A DNA stretch of 8,440 bases from Oscillospiraceae bacterium (GTDB taxonomy: Bacteria; Bacillota; Clostridia; Oscillospirales; Ruminococcaceae). A model generated the notes under the pieces. It saw only the letters and a list, made by a program, of their open reading frames with translations. It was not told where the DNA came from and searched no databases. Shown piece by piece: positions 1 through 6,117 of this stretch. How positions within the stretch are numbered: the first letter of the stretch is position 1; each line of letters begins with the position of its first letter. The position numbers were made by a program, and so were the translations under genes. The stretch is taken from positions 1 through 8,440 of the forward strand of contig JAFTNX010000119.1 in assembly GCA_017451665.1 (NCBI GenBank), written 5' to 3'.

Positions 1-192
1 CCTGGATTTATCCAGACACCTATGACCGATAAGCTTAACGAAGACCAGAAGAAGGCAATTTTAAATATGATTGTTATGAAGAGATACGGTCAGGTTGAGG
101 AAATCGCAGGAGTTGTTTCATTCCTTGCTTCTAAGGACGCAAGCTATGTTACAGGTCAGGTTATTGAAATTTCTGGTGGTTTATCAATGTAA
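1..192 (+). CDS. fabG: 3-oxoacyl-ACP reductase, C-terminal part (FabG)
   Basis: The window opens inside this gene, so only the last 63 codons and the TAA stop are present. The visible part contains PGFIQTPMT, the substrate-loop motif that follows the catalytic region of short-chain dehydrogenases, then the helix with RYGQVEEIAGVVSFLAS, and the closing YVTGQVIEISGGLSM that is typical of FabG. The enzyme reduces 3-oxoacyl-ACP to 3-hydroxyacyl-ACP with NADPH in the elongation cycle. The Rossmann glycine motif and the Ser-Tyr-Lys catalytic residues lie upstream of the window and cannot be checked. Position directly before fabF matches the usual clostridial fab order. Another SDR could share these motifs, but the tail and the neighbours make FabG by far the most likely. 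Confidence 0.93.
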   Translation, partial: PGFIQTPMTDKLNEDQKKAILNMIVMKRYGQVEEIAGVVSFLASKDASYVTGQVIEISGGLSM

Positions 193-215
193 TTGAATAC
201 TGCAATTACATTGAT
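183..215 (+). promoter_or_regulatory. Stem-loop spanning the fabG stop codon
   Basis: A perfect 13-bp inverted repeat pairs 183-195 with 203-215 around a 7-nt loop (196-202). The core arm is CAATGTAATTG and its partner CAATTACATTG. The fabG stop codon (190-192) lies in the left arm. No uninterrupted T run follows, so this is not a textbook intrinsic terminator. It could be a weak terminator, an mRNA processing or stability element, or a structure that forms only after the terminating ribosome has left. The structure is seen in the sequence; the role is inferred. Confidence 0.6.
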
Positions 216-306
216 TGTTACCATTTTAAATGATTTATCACAAAACGCAAAAATTTTTCGCAGATATCTTAAAACTGAATACTTATTTTAAGGAGAAAAA
301 AGAAAA

Positions 307-1545
307 ATGAAGAGAGTAGTAATTACAGGTATGGGTACAGTAAACCCACTTGGTAAAAATGTTTCGGAATTCTGGGATAATATCAAGGCAAACAAGCTGG
401 GATTTTCATATATCGACCAGTTTGACGCAAGCGATTTTGACATTAAAATCGTTGGTGCTGTAAAGGATTTTGACCCATCAGCTGTTATTGATAAAAAAGA
501 AGCAAGAAGAATGGACAGATTTACACAGTTTGCTGTTTATGCTGCTGACGAAGCACTTAAAGACAGCGGTACTGATTTTAAGGACCTTGACCCATTCAGA
601 GTTGGTGTAATCGTTGGTGCAGGTATCGGTGGACTTACACAGATGGAAACAGAGCATACAAAGTTTATGGAAAAAGGTCCTGACAGAATTTCTGTATTCT
701 TTATCCCAATGATGATTGCCAATATGGCAGGTGGCCTTATCTCAATGAGAACAGGCTTCAAGGGAGCAAATTACCCGGTTGTTACAGCTTGTGCATCAGG
801 CTCACACGCTATCGGTGAGGCTTTCAGAAAGATTAAGGACGGCTATCTTGACGCTTGCGTAACAGGTGGTACAGAAGCTGTAATTACAAAGTTTACTCTT
901 GGTGGTTTTAATAATATGAAGGCACTTTCAAAGTCAGACGACCTTGAAAAATGCTCAACTCCTTTTGACGCTAACAGACAGGGATTTGTTCTCGGTGAAG
1001 GTTCAGGTATACTTGTTCTTGAAGAACTTGAACACGCTAAGGCAAGAGGCGCTAAAATTTACGCTGAAATCGTAGGCTATGGCGCAACAGGTGACGCTTA
1101 TCATATGACAAGTCCTGACCCTGAGGGTGAGGCTTCATCAATGGCTATCAGGCTTGCTATGGAAGAAGCTGGCGTTACAGGCGACCAGATTGATTACATC
1201 AACGCACACGGTACTTCAACAGGTCTTAACGACAAGTATGAAACTACTGCTATCAAGAAGGCGCTTGGTGAGGAGGCTGCACACAAGACAGCTGTTAACT
1301 CAACAAAGTCAATGATTGGCCATCTTCTTGGTGCTGCCGGCGCTGTTGAAGCAATTGTTACAGCACTTTCTTGTAAGGAAGACTTCATTCACAGAACAAT
1401 GGGTTATGAAACTCCTGATGAAAACTGTGACCTTGACTATGTAACAGAAGGAAACAGAAATACAAAGGTAGATATTGCACTTTCAAATTCACTTGGATTT
1501 GGTGGACACAACGCAACACTCTGCATCAAGAAATACGCTGAATAA
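307..1545 (+). CDS. fabF: 3-oxoacyl-ACP synthase II (FabF)
   Basis: Decarboxylating Claisen condensation of malonyl-ACP with acyl-ACP, the chain-elongation step of type II fatty-acid synthesis in the cytoplasm. The 412-residue length is normal for FabF. The thiolase-fold triad is visible: Cys162 in TACASGSHA, His301 in NAHGTST and His339 in STKSMIGHLLGA, with Lys334 in the same motif. GAGIGGL (104-110) carries the isoleucine found at the base of the acyl pocket in FabF-type enzymes, and GFGGHN (397-402) is the gating-loop motif near the C-terminus. The start ATG has AGGAG at 291-295, an 11-nt spacer that is slightly long. A 114-nt gap separates it from fabG; accB follows after 11 nt. No catalytic residue is missing. 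Confidence 0.98.
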   Translation: MKRVVITGMGTVNPLGKNVSEFWDNIKANKLGFSYIDQFDASDFDIKIVGAVKDFDPSAVIDKKEARRMDRFTQFAVYAADEALKDSGTDFKDLDPFRVGVIVGAGIGGLTQMETEHTKFMEKGPDRISVFFIPMMIANMAGGLISMRTGFKGANYPVVTACASGSHAIGEAFRKIKDGYLDACVTGGTEAVITKFTLGGFNNMKALSKSDDLEKCSTPFDANRQGFVLGEGSGILVLEELEHAKARGAKIYAEIVGYGATGDAYHMTSPDPEGEASSMAIRLAMEEAGVTGDQIDYINAHGTSTGLNDKYETTAIKKALGEEAAHKTAVNSTKSMIGHLLGAAGAVEAIVTALSCKEDFIHRTMGYETPDENCDLDYVTEGNRNTKVDIALSNSLGFGGHNATLCIKKYAE

Positions 1546-1556
1546 GGAGAAACACT

Positions 1557-2009
1557 ATGTCAAAGATTGGTTTTGATTTTACATTTGAAAATATCGAAAA
1601 GCTTGCTGATATGATTAACGAAAAGGAGCTTTCTGAAATTACAATTGAATCAGATGACGCTAAAATCTGTATCAAGGGTAAAAAATGCCCACCACCTATG
1701 CCACCAATGCCTATGGCTATGCCTGCACCTGTTGCAAGCGAAGCTCCGAAGGCAGACGCACCAAAGGCTGTTAGTGGTAATGTTGTAAAGAGCCCTATCG
1801 TTGGTACTTTCTATTCAGCACCGGCACCAGACAAGGCACCTTTTGTAACAGTTGGCCAGCAGGTTAACAAGGGCGATGTGCTTTTCATTATCGAATCTAT
1901 GAAGGTTATGAGCGAAGTTCAGAGTGAGTTTTCAGGCGTTGTCAAGGAAATCCTTGTAAACAATGCTGACCCACTTGAATTTGACCAGCCGGTTATGGTT
2001 ATTGGATAA
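1557..2009 (+). CDS. accB: Biotin carboxyl carrier protein of acetyl-CoA carboxylase (AccB)
   Basis: Carries the biotin that shuttles carboxyl groups between AccC and AccD/AccA. The 150-residue protein has the standard layout: an N-terminal helical region (1-42), a flexible linker (about 43-74) rich in Pro, Ala and unusually Met, and a C-terminal biotinyl domain (about 75-150). The biotin-accepting lysine is Lys116 in ESMKVMSE, a variant of the usual EAMKM. The segment SPIVGTFYSAPAPD (79-92) matches the thumb loop that marks AccB biotinyl domains. Its ribosome site AAGGAG (1544-1549) overlaps the fabF stop codon, suggesting translational coupling. The stop codon lies inside a long stem-loop, followed by the widest gap in the operon. 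Confidence 0.97.
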   Translation: MSKIGFDFTFENIEKLADMINEKELSEITIESDDAKICIKGKKCPPPMPPMPMAMPAPVASEAPKADAPKAVSGNVVKSPIVGTFYSAPAPDKAPFVTVGQQVNKGDVLFIIESMKVMSEVQSEFSGVVKEILVNNADPLEFDQPVMVIG

Positions 2010-2033
2010 ATTTCGGAGAAATTTATCCAATAA
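1999..2033 (+). promoter_or_regulatory. Stem-loop spanning the accB stop codon
   Basis: A perfect 15-bp inverted repeat pairs 1999-2013 with 2019-2033, with a 5-nt loop CGGAG whose outer C and G can also pair. The core arm is ATTGGATAAATTT. The TAA stop of accB (2007-2009) is in the left arm, as in the fabG hairpin. The sequence after it is AATTGACAATTT rather than a T run, so canonical Rho-independent termination is unlikely. It may attenuate transcription, mark an RNA processing site that separates fabG-accB from fabZ-accA messages, or protect the upstream message from 3' exonucleases. Confidence 0.65.
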
Positions 2034-2034
2034 A

Positions 2035-2066
2035 ATTGACAATTTACAGTTGACAATTGTCAATTG
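2035..2066. repeat. Heptad tandem array, copy 1 (ATTGACA/ATTGTCA)
   Basis: Period-7 units read ATTGACA, ATTTACA, GTTGACA, ATTGTCA and a partial ATTG. The orientation flips near the end, giving the perfect 14-bp palindrome TTGACAATTGTCAA at 2050-2063. The first three units are the reverse complement, in rotated frame, of the units in the other two arrays of this window. Confidence 0.75.
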
Positions 2067-2132
2067 ATATTTGCATACTATACGTTTTGCTCATTTAAAA
2101 ACAGATAATAAATATTATTAGTTTTAAAAATC

Positions 2133-2148
2133 ATCGGCGATAGCCGAT
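2133..2148. other. GC-containing hairpin in the accB-fabZ gap
   Basis: ATCGGC (2133-2138) and GCCGAT (2143-2148) form a perfect 6-bp stem around a GATA loop. Read on the minus strand, the stem is followed by GATTTTT, which would suit a leftward intrinsic terminator. On the operon strand there is no T tract. It probably belongs to the repeat element around it. Confidence 0.45.
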
Positions 2149-2154
2149 ACCTTA

Positions 2155-2186
2155 ATTGTCAATTGTCCATTTTCAATTGTCAATTG
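2155..2186. repeat. Heptad tandem array, copy 2 (ATTGTCA)4.5
   Basis: Units read ATTGTCA, ATTGTCC, ATTTTCA, ATTGTCA and a partial ATTG, ending just before the fabZ ribosome-binding site. If the first unit is dropped, the array with its TTA flank and final A matches the array at 6093-6117 at 28 of 29 positions. The two are therefore the same repeat with different unit numbers. Confidence 0.8.
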
Positions 2187-2189
2187 ATT

Positions 2190-2195
2190 AGGAGG
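2190..2195 (+). promoter_or_regulatory. Ribosome-binding site that sets the fabZ start
   Basis: AGGAGG lies 6 nt before the ATG at 2202. It rules out the in-frame TTG at 2163, which falls inside the heptad array and upstream of this site and would add 13 repeat-derived residues. Confidence 0.9.
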
Positions 2196-2201
2196 AAGAT
2201 T

Positions 2202-2633
2202 ATGGCAGTTTTGATGAATAAAGAGCAGATTATGGAGGTTATTCCTCACAGAGACCCGTTTCTGCTTATTGACGAAATTAACGAGCTTGAAGTAGGCAAG
2301 AGAGTTGTCGCTACCAAGTATATTAAGGAAGAGGATTTCTGGTTTAAGGGACATTTCCCTGAGTATCCTGTTACTCCTGGGGTGCTTATGGTTGAAATGT
2401 GTGCTCAGGCAGGCGCTGTGGCACTTCTTTCACTTCCTGAAAACAATGGCAAAATCGGATTTTTCGGTGGAATTAACAACTGTAAATTCCGTACACAGGT
2501 AGTGCCTGGCGACAAGCTTGACATCGAAGTGGAAATTATCAAGGTAAAAGGACCTATCGGTGTAGGTCAGGCAGTTGCAACAGTTAACGGCAAAAAGGCT
2601 GTTTCAGCTGAAATTACTTTTGCTATAAAGTAA
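2202..2633 (+). CDS. fabZ: 3-hydroxyacyl-ACP dehydratase (FabZ)
   Basis: Dehydrates 3-hydroxyacyl-ACP to trans-2-enoyl-ACP. From ATG 2202 the protein has 143 residues, the usual length for this single-hotdog enzyme. The family signature is clear: IPHRDPFLLID (14-24), the catalytic His51 in GHFPEYPVTPG, and the catalytic Glu65 in VEMCAQAGA. FRTQVVPGD (97-104 region) is the conserved strand after the central helix. A longer reading frame from TTG 2163 exists, but those extra residues are translated repeat sequence and lack a ribosome site. The gene follows the repeat-filled 192-nt gap after accB, so its expression may depend on read-through of that region or on a local promoter. accC follows after 26 nt. 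Confidence 0.97.
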   Translation: MAVLMNKEQIMEVIPHRDPFLLIDEINELEVGKRVVATKYIKEEDFWFKGHFPEYPVTPGVLMVEMCAQAGAVALLSLPENNGKIGFFGGINNCKFRTQVVPGDKLDIEVEIIKVKGPIGVGQAVATVNGKKAVSAEITFAIK

Positions 2634-2659
2634 AAACTTTTTTTGAAGGATTACAGATT

Positions 2660-4006
2660 ATGTTTAATAAAGTACTTATTGCTAACAGAGGCGAAATTGC
2701 TGTAAGAGTTATCAGAGCCTGCAGAGAGCTTGGAATTCATACGGTTGCTGTTTATTCAACAGCTGATAAAAACGCACTTCACGCAAAAATCGCAGACGAG
2801 GCTGTATGTATCGGCCCTGCACCAAGTAAGGACAGCTATCTTAATATGAAGGCTATTATTTCTGCTTGTGTGGTTACAGGGGCTGACGCTGTGCACCCTG
2901 GTTTCGGATTTTTGTCTGAAAATGCTAATTTCGCAAGAATGTGTACAAAATGCGGTATTAAATTTATAGGCCCACGCCCTGAAAGTATCGAAATGCTTGG
3001 GGACAAGGCGCAGGCTAAGGAAACTATGAAGGCTGCAGGAGTACCTGTTATTGAAGGCTCTGACGGTGCAGTCAACAACATCGACTACGCTTTTGACCTT
3101 GCAGGAAAAATCGGTTATCCTGTTATGGTTAAGGCAAGCGCAGGTGGTGGCGGACGTGGTATCCGTATAGTAAACAGCGAGGATGAGCTTGAGGCACAGG
3201 TTACTGCTGCAAAGCAGGAGGCTCTTGCCTGCTTTGGCAATGATGAAATCTATATCGAAAAATTCATTCAGAATCCTAAGCATATTGAAATTCAGATTCT
3301 TGCTGACGAACATGGAAACGTTATTCACTTGGGTGAGCGTGACTGCTCTATGCAGAGAAGAAACCAGAAGGTTTTAGAGGAAACACCTTCACCTATCATG
3401 ACAGAAGACCTTCGTGATAGAATGGGTAAATCTGCTGTGGCTGCTGCTAAGGCTTGTGGCTATGTCAATGCAGGTACCATTGAGTTTCTTGTTGACAAAA
3501 ACGGCGACTATTACTTTATGGAAATGAATACCCGTATTCAGGTTGAGCATCCGATTACTGAGGCTGTTACAGGGGTTGACCTTGTAAAACAGCAGCTTCT
3601 TATCGCTATGGGTGAAAAACTCAGCTATAAGCAGGAGGATATTTCTGTTAAGGGGCACGCTATTGAGTGCAGAATCAACGCAGAAAATCCTAAGTATAAT
3701 TTCAGACCATCACCTGGAGTTATCAATAGTCTGCATATTCCTGGTGGAATGGGCATAAGAATTGACAGCGCTGTTTATCAGGGCTATGAAATTTCACCAT
3801 ACTATGACTCAATGATTGCTAAGCTTATTGTTTATGGAAAAGACAGACAAGAGGCTATTGCAAAGATGAAGTGGGCACTGAGCGAATTTATCGTTGACGG
3901 TGTTGCTACAAATATCGACTTCCAGCTTGGTCTTATCAGATGCGAAGGCTTTGAAAAGGGCGATTATGATAACGGCTATTTGGGAAGAAACGAAATAAAA
4001 TACTGA
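2660..4006 (+). CDS. accC: Acetyl-CoA carboxylase, biotin carboxylase subunit (AccC)
   Basis: Uses ATP and bicarbonate to carboxylate the biotin on AccB. The 448 residues match the family length. Domain order is normal: N-terminal biotin carboxylase domain beginning MFNKVLIANRGEIAVR, ATP-grasp domain with Lys116, Lys158 and the glycine-rich loop AGGGGRGIRI (161-170), and a C-terminal domain from about 335. Visible active-site residues are His208 (KHIEIQ), the metal ligands Glu275 and Glu288, the EMNTRIQVEH motif (288-297) with Arg292 and Glu296, and Arg338 in ECRINAEN. The ribosome site AAGGA (2646-2650) lies 9 nt upstream of the ATG. The same fold occurs in pyruvate and propionyl-CoA carboxylases, but the length, the lack of fused domains and the adjacent accB and accD identify it as AccC. 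Confidence 0.98.
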   Translation: MFNKVLIANRGEIAVRVIRACRELGIHTVAVYSTADKNALHAKIADEAVCIGPAPSKDSYLNMKAIISACVVTGADAVHPGFGFLSENANFARMCTKCGIKFIGPRPESIEMLGDKAQAKETMKAAGVPVIEGSDGAVNNIDYAFDLAGKIGYPVMVKASAGGGGRGIRIVNSEDELEAQVTAAKQEALACFGNDEIYIEKFIQNPKHIEIQILADEHGNVIHLGERDCSMQRRNQKVLEETPSPIMTEDLRDRMGKSAVAAAKACGYVNAGTIEFLVDKNGDYYFMEMNTRIQVEHPITEAVTGVDLVKQQLLIAMGEKLSYKQEDISVKGHAIECRINAENPKYNFRPSPGVINSLHIPGGMGIRIDSAVYQGYEISPYYDSMIAKLIVYGKDRQEAIAKMKWALSEFIVDGVATNIDFQLGLIRCEGFEKGDYDNGYLGRNEIKY

Positions 4007-4008
4007 GT

Positions 4009-4015
4009 AAGGAGG
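4009..4015 (+). promoter_or_regulatory. Ribosome-binding site that sets the accD start
   Basis: AAGGAGG ends 7 nt before the GTG at 4023. The in-frame TTG at 4017 lies only 1 nt beyond it and could not be used efficiently, so GTG 4023 is the start chosen. Confidence 0.85.
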
Positions 4016-4022
4016 ATTGCTT

Positions 4023-4880
4023 GTGCTTGAGGATTTGTTTTCAATAGTTAAAACAAGATTTAATGTCGAACAGCAGACAGAAGAAAAAAAGAAGAACAAT
4101 GTTCCTAAAGACCTCATGTTTAAGTGTCCGAGATGCTCAAATGTGGTTTTTAAAGAGGACTTTGATAAAAACGCAAAGGTATGCCCTAACTGTAACTATC
4201 ATTCGAGAATTTCCAGCAGAGAAAGACTTGAATATTCAGTTGACAAGGACAGCTTTGAGGAATTTGATAAGGGTATGATTAGCAAAAATCCACTGGATTT
4301 TGCAGGCTATGAGGAAAAACAGCAGGAGCTCAGAGCCAAAACAGGACTCAAAGACGCTGTAATTACAGGCATTGCTACTGTTCACGGCGAAAAAATCGTT
4401 GTGGGCGTTATGGACTCAAACTATATGATGGGTTCAATGGGTAGCGTTGTTGGTGAAAAGATTTCAAGAGCATTTGAATATGCTACCGAGAATAAACTGC
4501 CTGTTGTTATGTTTACCTGCTCTGGTGGTGCAAGAATGCAGGAGGGTATTATCTCTCTTATGCAGATGGCTAAGACCTGTGCTGCCGCTGAAAGACACAG
4601 CGAGGCTGGACTTCTGTATATTTCAGTTATGACAGACCCTACAACAGGTGGCGTTACTGCGTCATTTGCGTCTGTTGCTGACATTGTTATTGCAGAACCT
4701 AAGGTGCTTATCGGATTTGCAGGCAGACGTGTTATTGAAGGTACTATCAGACAAAGACTTCCTGAAAACTTCCAGTCGGCTGAGTTTTTAATGGAACACG
4801 GCTTTGTGGATATGATAGTTGAAAGAAGAAAAATCAGAAGAACTCTTGCACATCTTGTAAGACTTCATAAGAAAAAGTAG
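4023..4880 (+). CDS. accD: Acetyl-CoA carboxylase carboxyltransferase subunit beta (AccD)
   Basis: With AccA it transfers the carboxyl group from biotin to acetyl-CoA, giving malonyl-CoA. From the GTG start the protein has 285 residues. An N-terminal four-cysteine zinc ribbon is complete: Cys35 and Cys38 (CPRC), Cys54 and Cys57 (CPNC). The crotonase-type transferase core follows, with SGGARMQEG (167-175) forming the oxyanion region, GSMGSVVGEK earlier, and the family segment PTTGGVTASFA (206-216). The tail IRRTLAHLVRLHKKK is very basic, as is common for AccD. The start codon is the rarer GTG, which may slightly lower initiation relative to its neighbours. It sits 16 nt after accC and 14 nt before accA, consistent with coupled, equimolar synthesis. 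Confidence 0.97.
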   Translation: MLEDLFSIVKTRFNVEQQTEEKKKNNVPKDLMFKCPRCSNVVFKEDFDKNAKVCPNCNYHSRISSRERLEYSVDKDSFEEFDKGMISKNPLDFAGYEEKQQELRAKTGLKDAVITGIATVHGEKIVVGVMDSNYMMGSMGSVVGEKISRAFEYATENKLPVVMFTCSGGARMQEGIISLMQMAKTCAAAERHSEAGLLYISVMTDPTTGGVTASFASVADIVIAEPKVLIGFAGRRVIEGTIRQRLPENFQSAEFLMEHGFVDMIVERRKIRRTLAHLVRLHKKK

Positions 4881-4894
4881 AGGTGTAGAGGGTT

Positions 4895-5701
4895 ATGAAT
4901 AATTTGACAGCTTGCGAACGTCTTGATATAATAAGACATAAAAACAGACCTACCGTCAGAGATTATATCCCTGTGATTTTTGATGATTTTTATGAAATGC
5001 ACGGCGACAGACTCTACGGTGACGACGGTGCTGTTATTGGTGGTATAGGCTATTTCAAGGGAATGCCTGTTACTGTAATCTGTACAGTAAAGGGCAGAAA
5101 TCTTGAAGAAAACAAGGCATCAAACTTCGGAATGCCACATCCTGAAGGATACAGAAAGGCTTTGAGACTTGCAAAACAGGCAGAAAAATTCAAAAGACCT
5201 GTTATCTGTCTGGTCGATACTTCGGGGGCTTTTTGTGGAATTGAGGCTGAAGAAAGAGGTCAGGGCGAGGCTATTGCCAAGAACCTGATGGAGTTTATGG
5301 CACTTAAAACACCTGTTATTACAGTTATTTTAGGTGAAGGTGGAAGTGGTGGTGCACTTGCACTTGCAGTGTGCGACGAGCTTGCTATGCTTGAAAACTC
5401 ACTTTATTCAGTAATTTCACCAAGAGGCTGTGCTTCAATCCTGTGGAAGGACGCTACAAGAGAGCGTGAAGCATGCGAAGTTTTAAAAATTACTGCAGAG
5501 GACTTGACAAAGTTCGGGGTTTGCGATTATACTATTGAAGAGGCAGAAGGTGGCGCACACAACGACGCACTTACTACTGCTGACAACATCAGCGCATATC
5601 TTGAGGGCGCTTTGGAAAGAAATTTGAAAAAAGGACTTGACGAATTGCTAAATGAACGTTATACTAAGTTTAGGAAAATCGGAGAGTTTGAAGAAATCTG
5701 A
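4895..5701 (+). CDS. accA: Acetyl-CoA carboxylase carboxyltransferase subunit alpha (AccA)
   Basis: Partner of AccD in the carboxyltransferase heterotetramer. The 268 residues include the conserved NFGMPHPEGYRKALRL segment (77-92), the VDTSGAFCGIEAEERGQ segment (107-123), the oxyanion motif GEGGSGGALAL (147-157), and SVISPRGCASILWK (172-185). The protein is about 50 residues shorter than E. coli AccA because the N-terminal helical extension is missing; it begins almost directly at the region corresponding to QLARHPQRPYTLDY. Shorter AccA forms are familiar in clostridia, so this is not evidence of truncation. The likely ribosome site is GAGGTG (4880-4885), which overlaps the accD stop codon and lies 9 nt before the ATG. 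Confidence 0.97.
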   Translation: MNNLTACERLDIIRHKNRPTVRDYIPVIFDDFYEMHGDRLYGDDGAVIGGIGYFKGMPVTVICTVKGRNLEENKASNFGMPHPEGYRKALRLAKQAEKFKRPVICLVDTSGAFCGIEAEERGQGEAIAKNLMEFMALKTPVITVILGEGGSGGALALAVCDELAMLENSLYSVISPRGCASILWKDATREREACEVLKITAEDLTKFGVCDYTIEEAEGGAHNDALTTADNISAYLEGALERNLKKGLDELLNERYTKFRKIGEFEEI

Positions 5702-5779
5702 TTTTTTGAAATTAAACGTGGACAGATTTTATTGCTGACTGCGGGTTAATAAATATTACCACTGAAGGAGGATATTATA

Positions 5780-6001
5780 ATGGTATTTGATAAGGTAAAG
5801 GCAATCATCGTTGACCAGCTCGACGTAGATGAAGACAAGGTAACACTTGAAGCTTCAATCACAGAAGACCTTGGTGCTGACTCACTTGACATTGTTGACC
5901 TCGTTATGTCTTTTGAAGACGAATTCGGAATTGAAATTCCAGATGACGAAGTTGAAAACGTAAAGACTGTTGGCGACATCGTTAAGATTATCGAAGCATA
6001 A
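5780..6001 (+). CDS. acpP: Acyl carrier protein (AcpP)
   Basis: A 73-residue acidic protein that carries the growing acyl chain on 4'-phosphopantetheine. The attachment site is Ser35 in LGADSLDIVDLV (31-42), and helix III follows with EIPDDEVENVKTVGDIV. The ribosome site GAAGGAGG (5764-5771) is the strongest in the window, with an 8-nt spacer, which suits a protein needed in large excess over the enzymes. Its place at the distal end of the operon, 78 nt after accA, differs from the layout familiar from Clostridium, where acpP sits near fabH and fabK. Whether this is the only acpP in the genome cannot be told from the window. Two small hairpins and a terminator follow the stop codon. Confidence 0.97.
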   Translation: MVFDKVKAIIVDQLDVDEDKVTLEASITEDLGADSLDIVDLVMSFEDEFGIEIPDDEVENVKTVGDIVKIIEA

Positions 6002-6018
6002 GAAACCTTTAGGGTTTC
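6002..6018 (+). other. Small hairpin directly after acpP
   Basis: GAAACC (6002-6007) pairs with GGTTTC (6013-6018) around TTTAG, starting at the base after the stop codon. It is too short and lacks the T tract to be a terminator by itself. It may protect the 3' end of the acpP message. Confidence 0.45.
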
Positions 6019-6027
6019 ACCGACTAT

Positions 6028-6045
6028 GCCTGCTTTAAGCACGGC
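6028..6045 (+). other. Second small hairpin in the acpP 3' region
   Basis: GCCTGCT (6028-6034) pairs with AGCA-GGC (6038-6045) with a single bulged C at 6042 and a TTA loop. It lies between the acpP-proximal hairpin and the main terminator, giving three consecutive stem-loops downstream of acpP. The pairing is seen; any function is a guess. Confidence 0.4.
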
Positions 6046-6060
6046 TTATATTTAAAAACA

Positions 6061-6092
6061 TAAAGCGTACAGAGTTTTCTCTGTACGCTTTA
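6061..6092. terminator. Bidirectional intrinsic terminator between acpP and the convergent esterase gene
   Basis: A perfect 14-bp stem (6061-6074 with 6079-6092) closes on a TTTT loop. The core arm is AAAGCGTACAGAG and the outer pairs are A/T. Rightward, the stem ends in CTTTAATT; leftward it ends in CTTTATGTTTTT, a better T tract. It lies exactly between convergent genes, so it probably ends both the fab-acc operon transcript and the minus-strand esterase transcript. Confidence 0.85.
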
Positions 6093-6117
6093 ATTGTCCA
6101 TTGTCAATTGTCAATTG
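6093..6117. repeat. Heptad tandem array, copy 3 (ATTGTCA)3.5
   Basis: Units read ATTGTCC, ATTGTCA, ATTGTCA and a partial ATTG. With its TTA flank it matches copy 2 at 28 of 29 positions once one unit of that copy is removed. It abuts the terminator stem and overlaps the 3' end of the minus-strand gene, supplying its last codons and stop. Confidence 0.8.

Larger units (their letters stand above)
2034..2187. mobile_element. Possible small non-autonomous repeat element (MITE-like)
   Basis: About 150 bp of non-coding sequence interrupt an otherwise compact operon. The ends are heptad arrays in roughly inverted orientation: the reverse complement of 2035-2066 matches 2155-2186 at about 25 of 32 positions by eye. 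Between them lie an AT-rich spacer and a GC-containing hairpin at 2133-2148. There is no transposase ORF, and I could not identify a target-site duplication. The layout recalls miniature inverted-repeat elements, but simple tandem arrays that arose independently would look similar. The assignment is an inference. Confidence 0.35.

Noticed and set aside
216..300. Promoter or FapR/FabT-type operator before fabF
   Set aside because: No spaced -35/-10 pair stands out and no match to the known operators was recognised; the AAAAATTTTT palindrome at 249-258 is too simple to call.
2035..2186. CRISPR array
   Set aside because: Units are 7 nt long and directly adjacent, with no spacers of regular length and no cas genes.
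2756..3328. 190-residue minus-strand open frame
   Set aside because: It lies wholly antisense to accC, has no ribosome site or recognisable domain, and its Cys/Ser/Asn-rich composition is that of a shadow frame.
4895..5701. AccA as a truncated pseudogene
   Set aside because: Only the N-terminal helical extension is missing, all core motifs are intact, and short AccA forms are familiar in clostridia.
5690..5712. Terminator after accA from the T run at 5702-5707
   Set aside because: Only a weak AT-rich stem with a long loop can be drawn upstream of the T run.
5732..5759. Promoter for acpP (TTGCTG, 16 nt, TATTAC)
   Set aside because: Only 3 of 6 and 4 of 6 consensus bases match, which is near background in AT-rich sequence.
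5746..6042. 98-residue minus-strand frame over acpP
   Set aside because: The Ser/Thr-rich translation mirrors the acidic ACP codons on the other strand; acpP is unambiguous.
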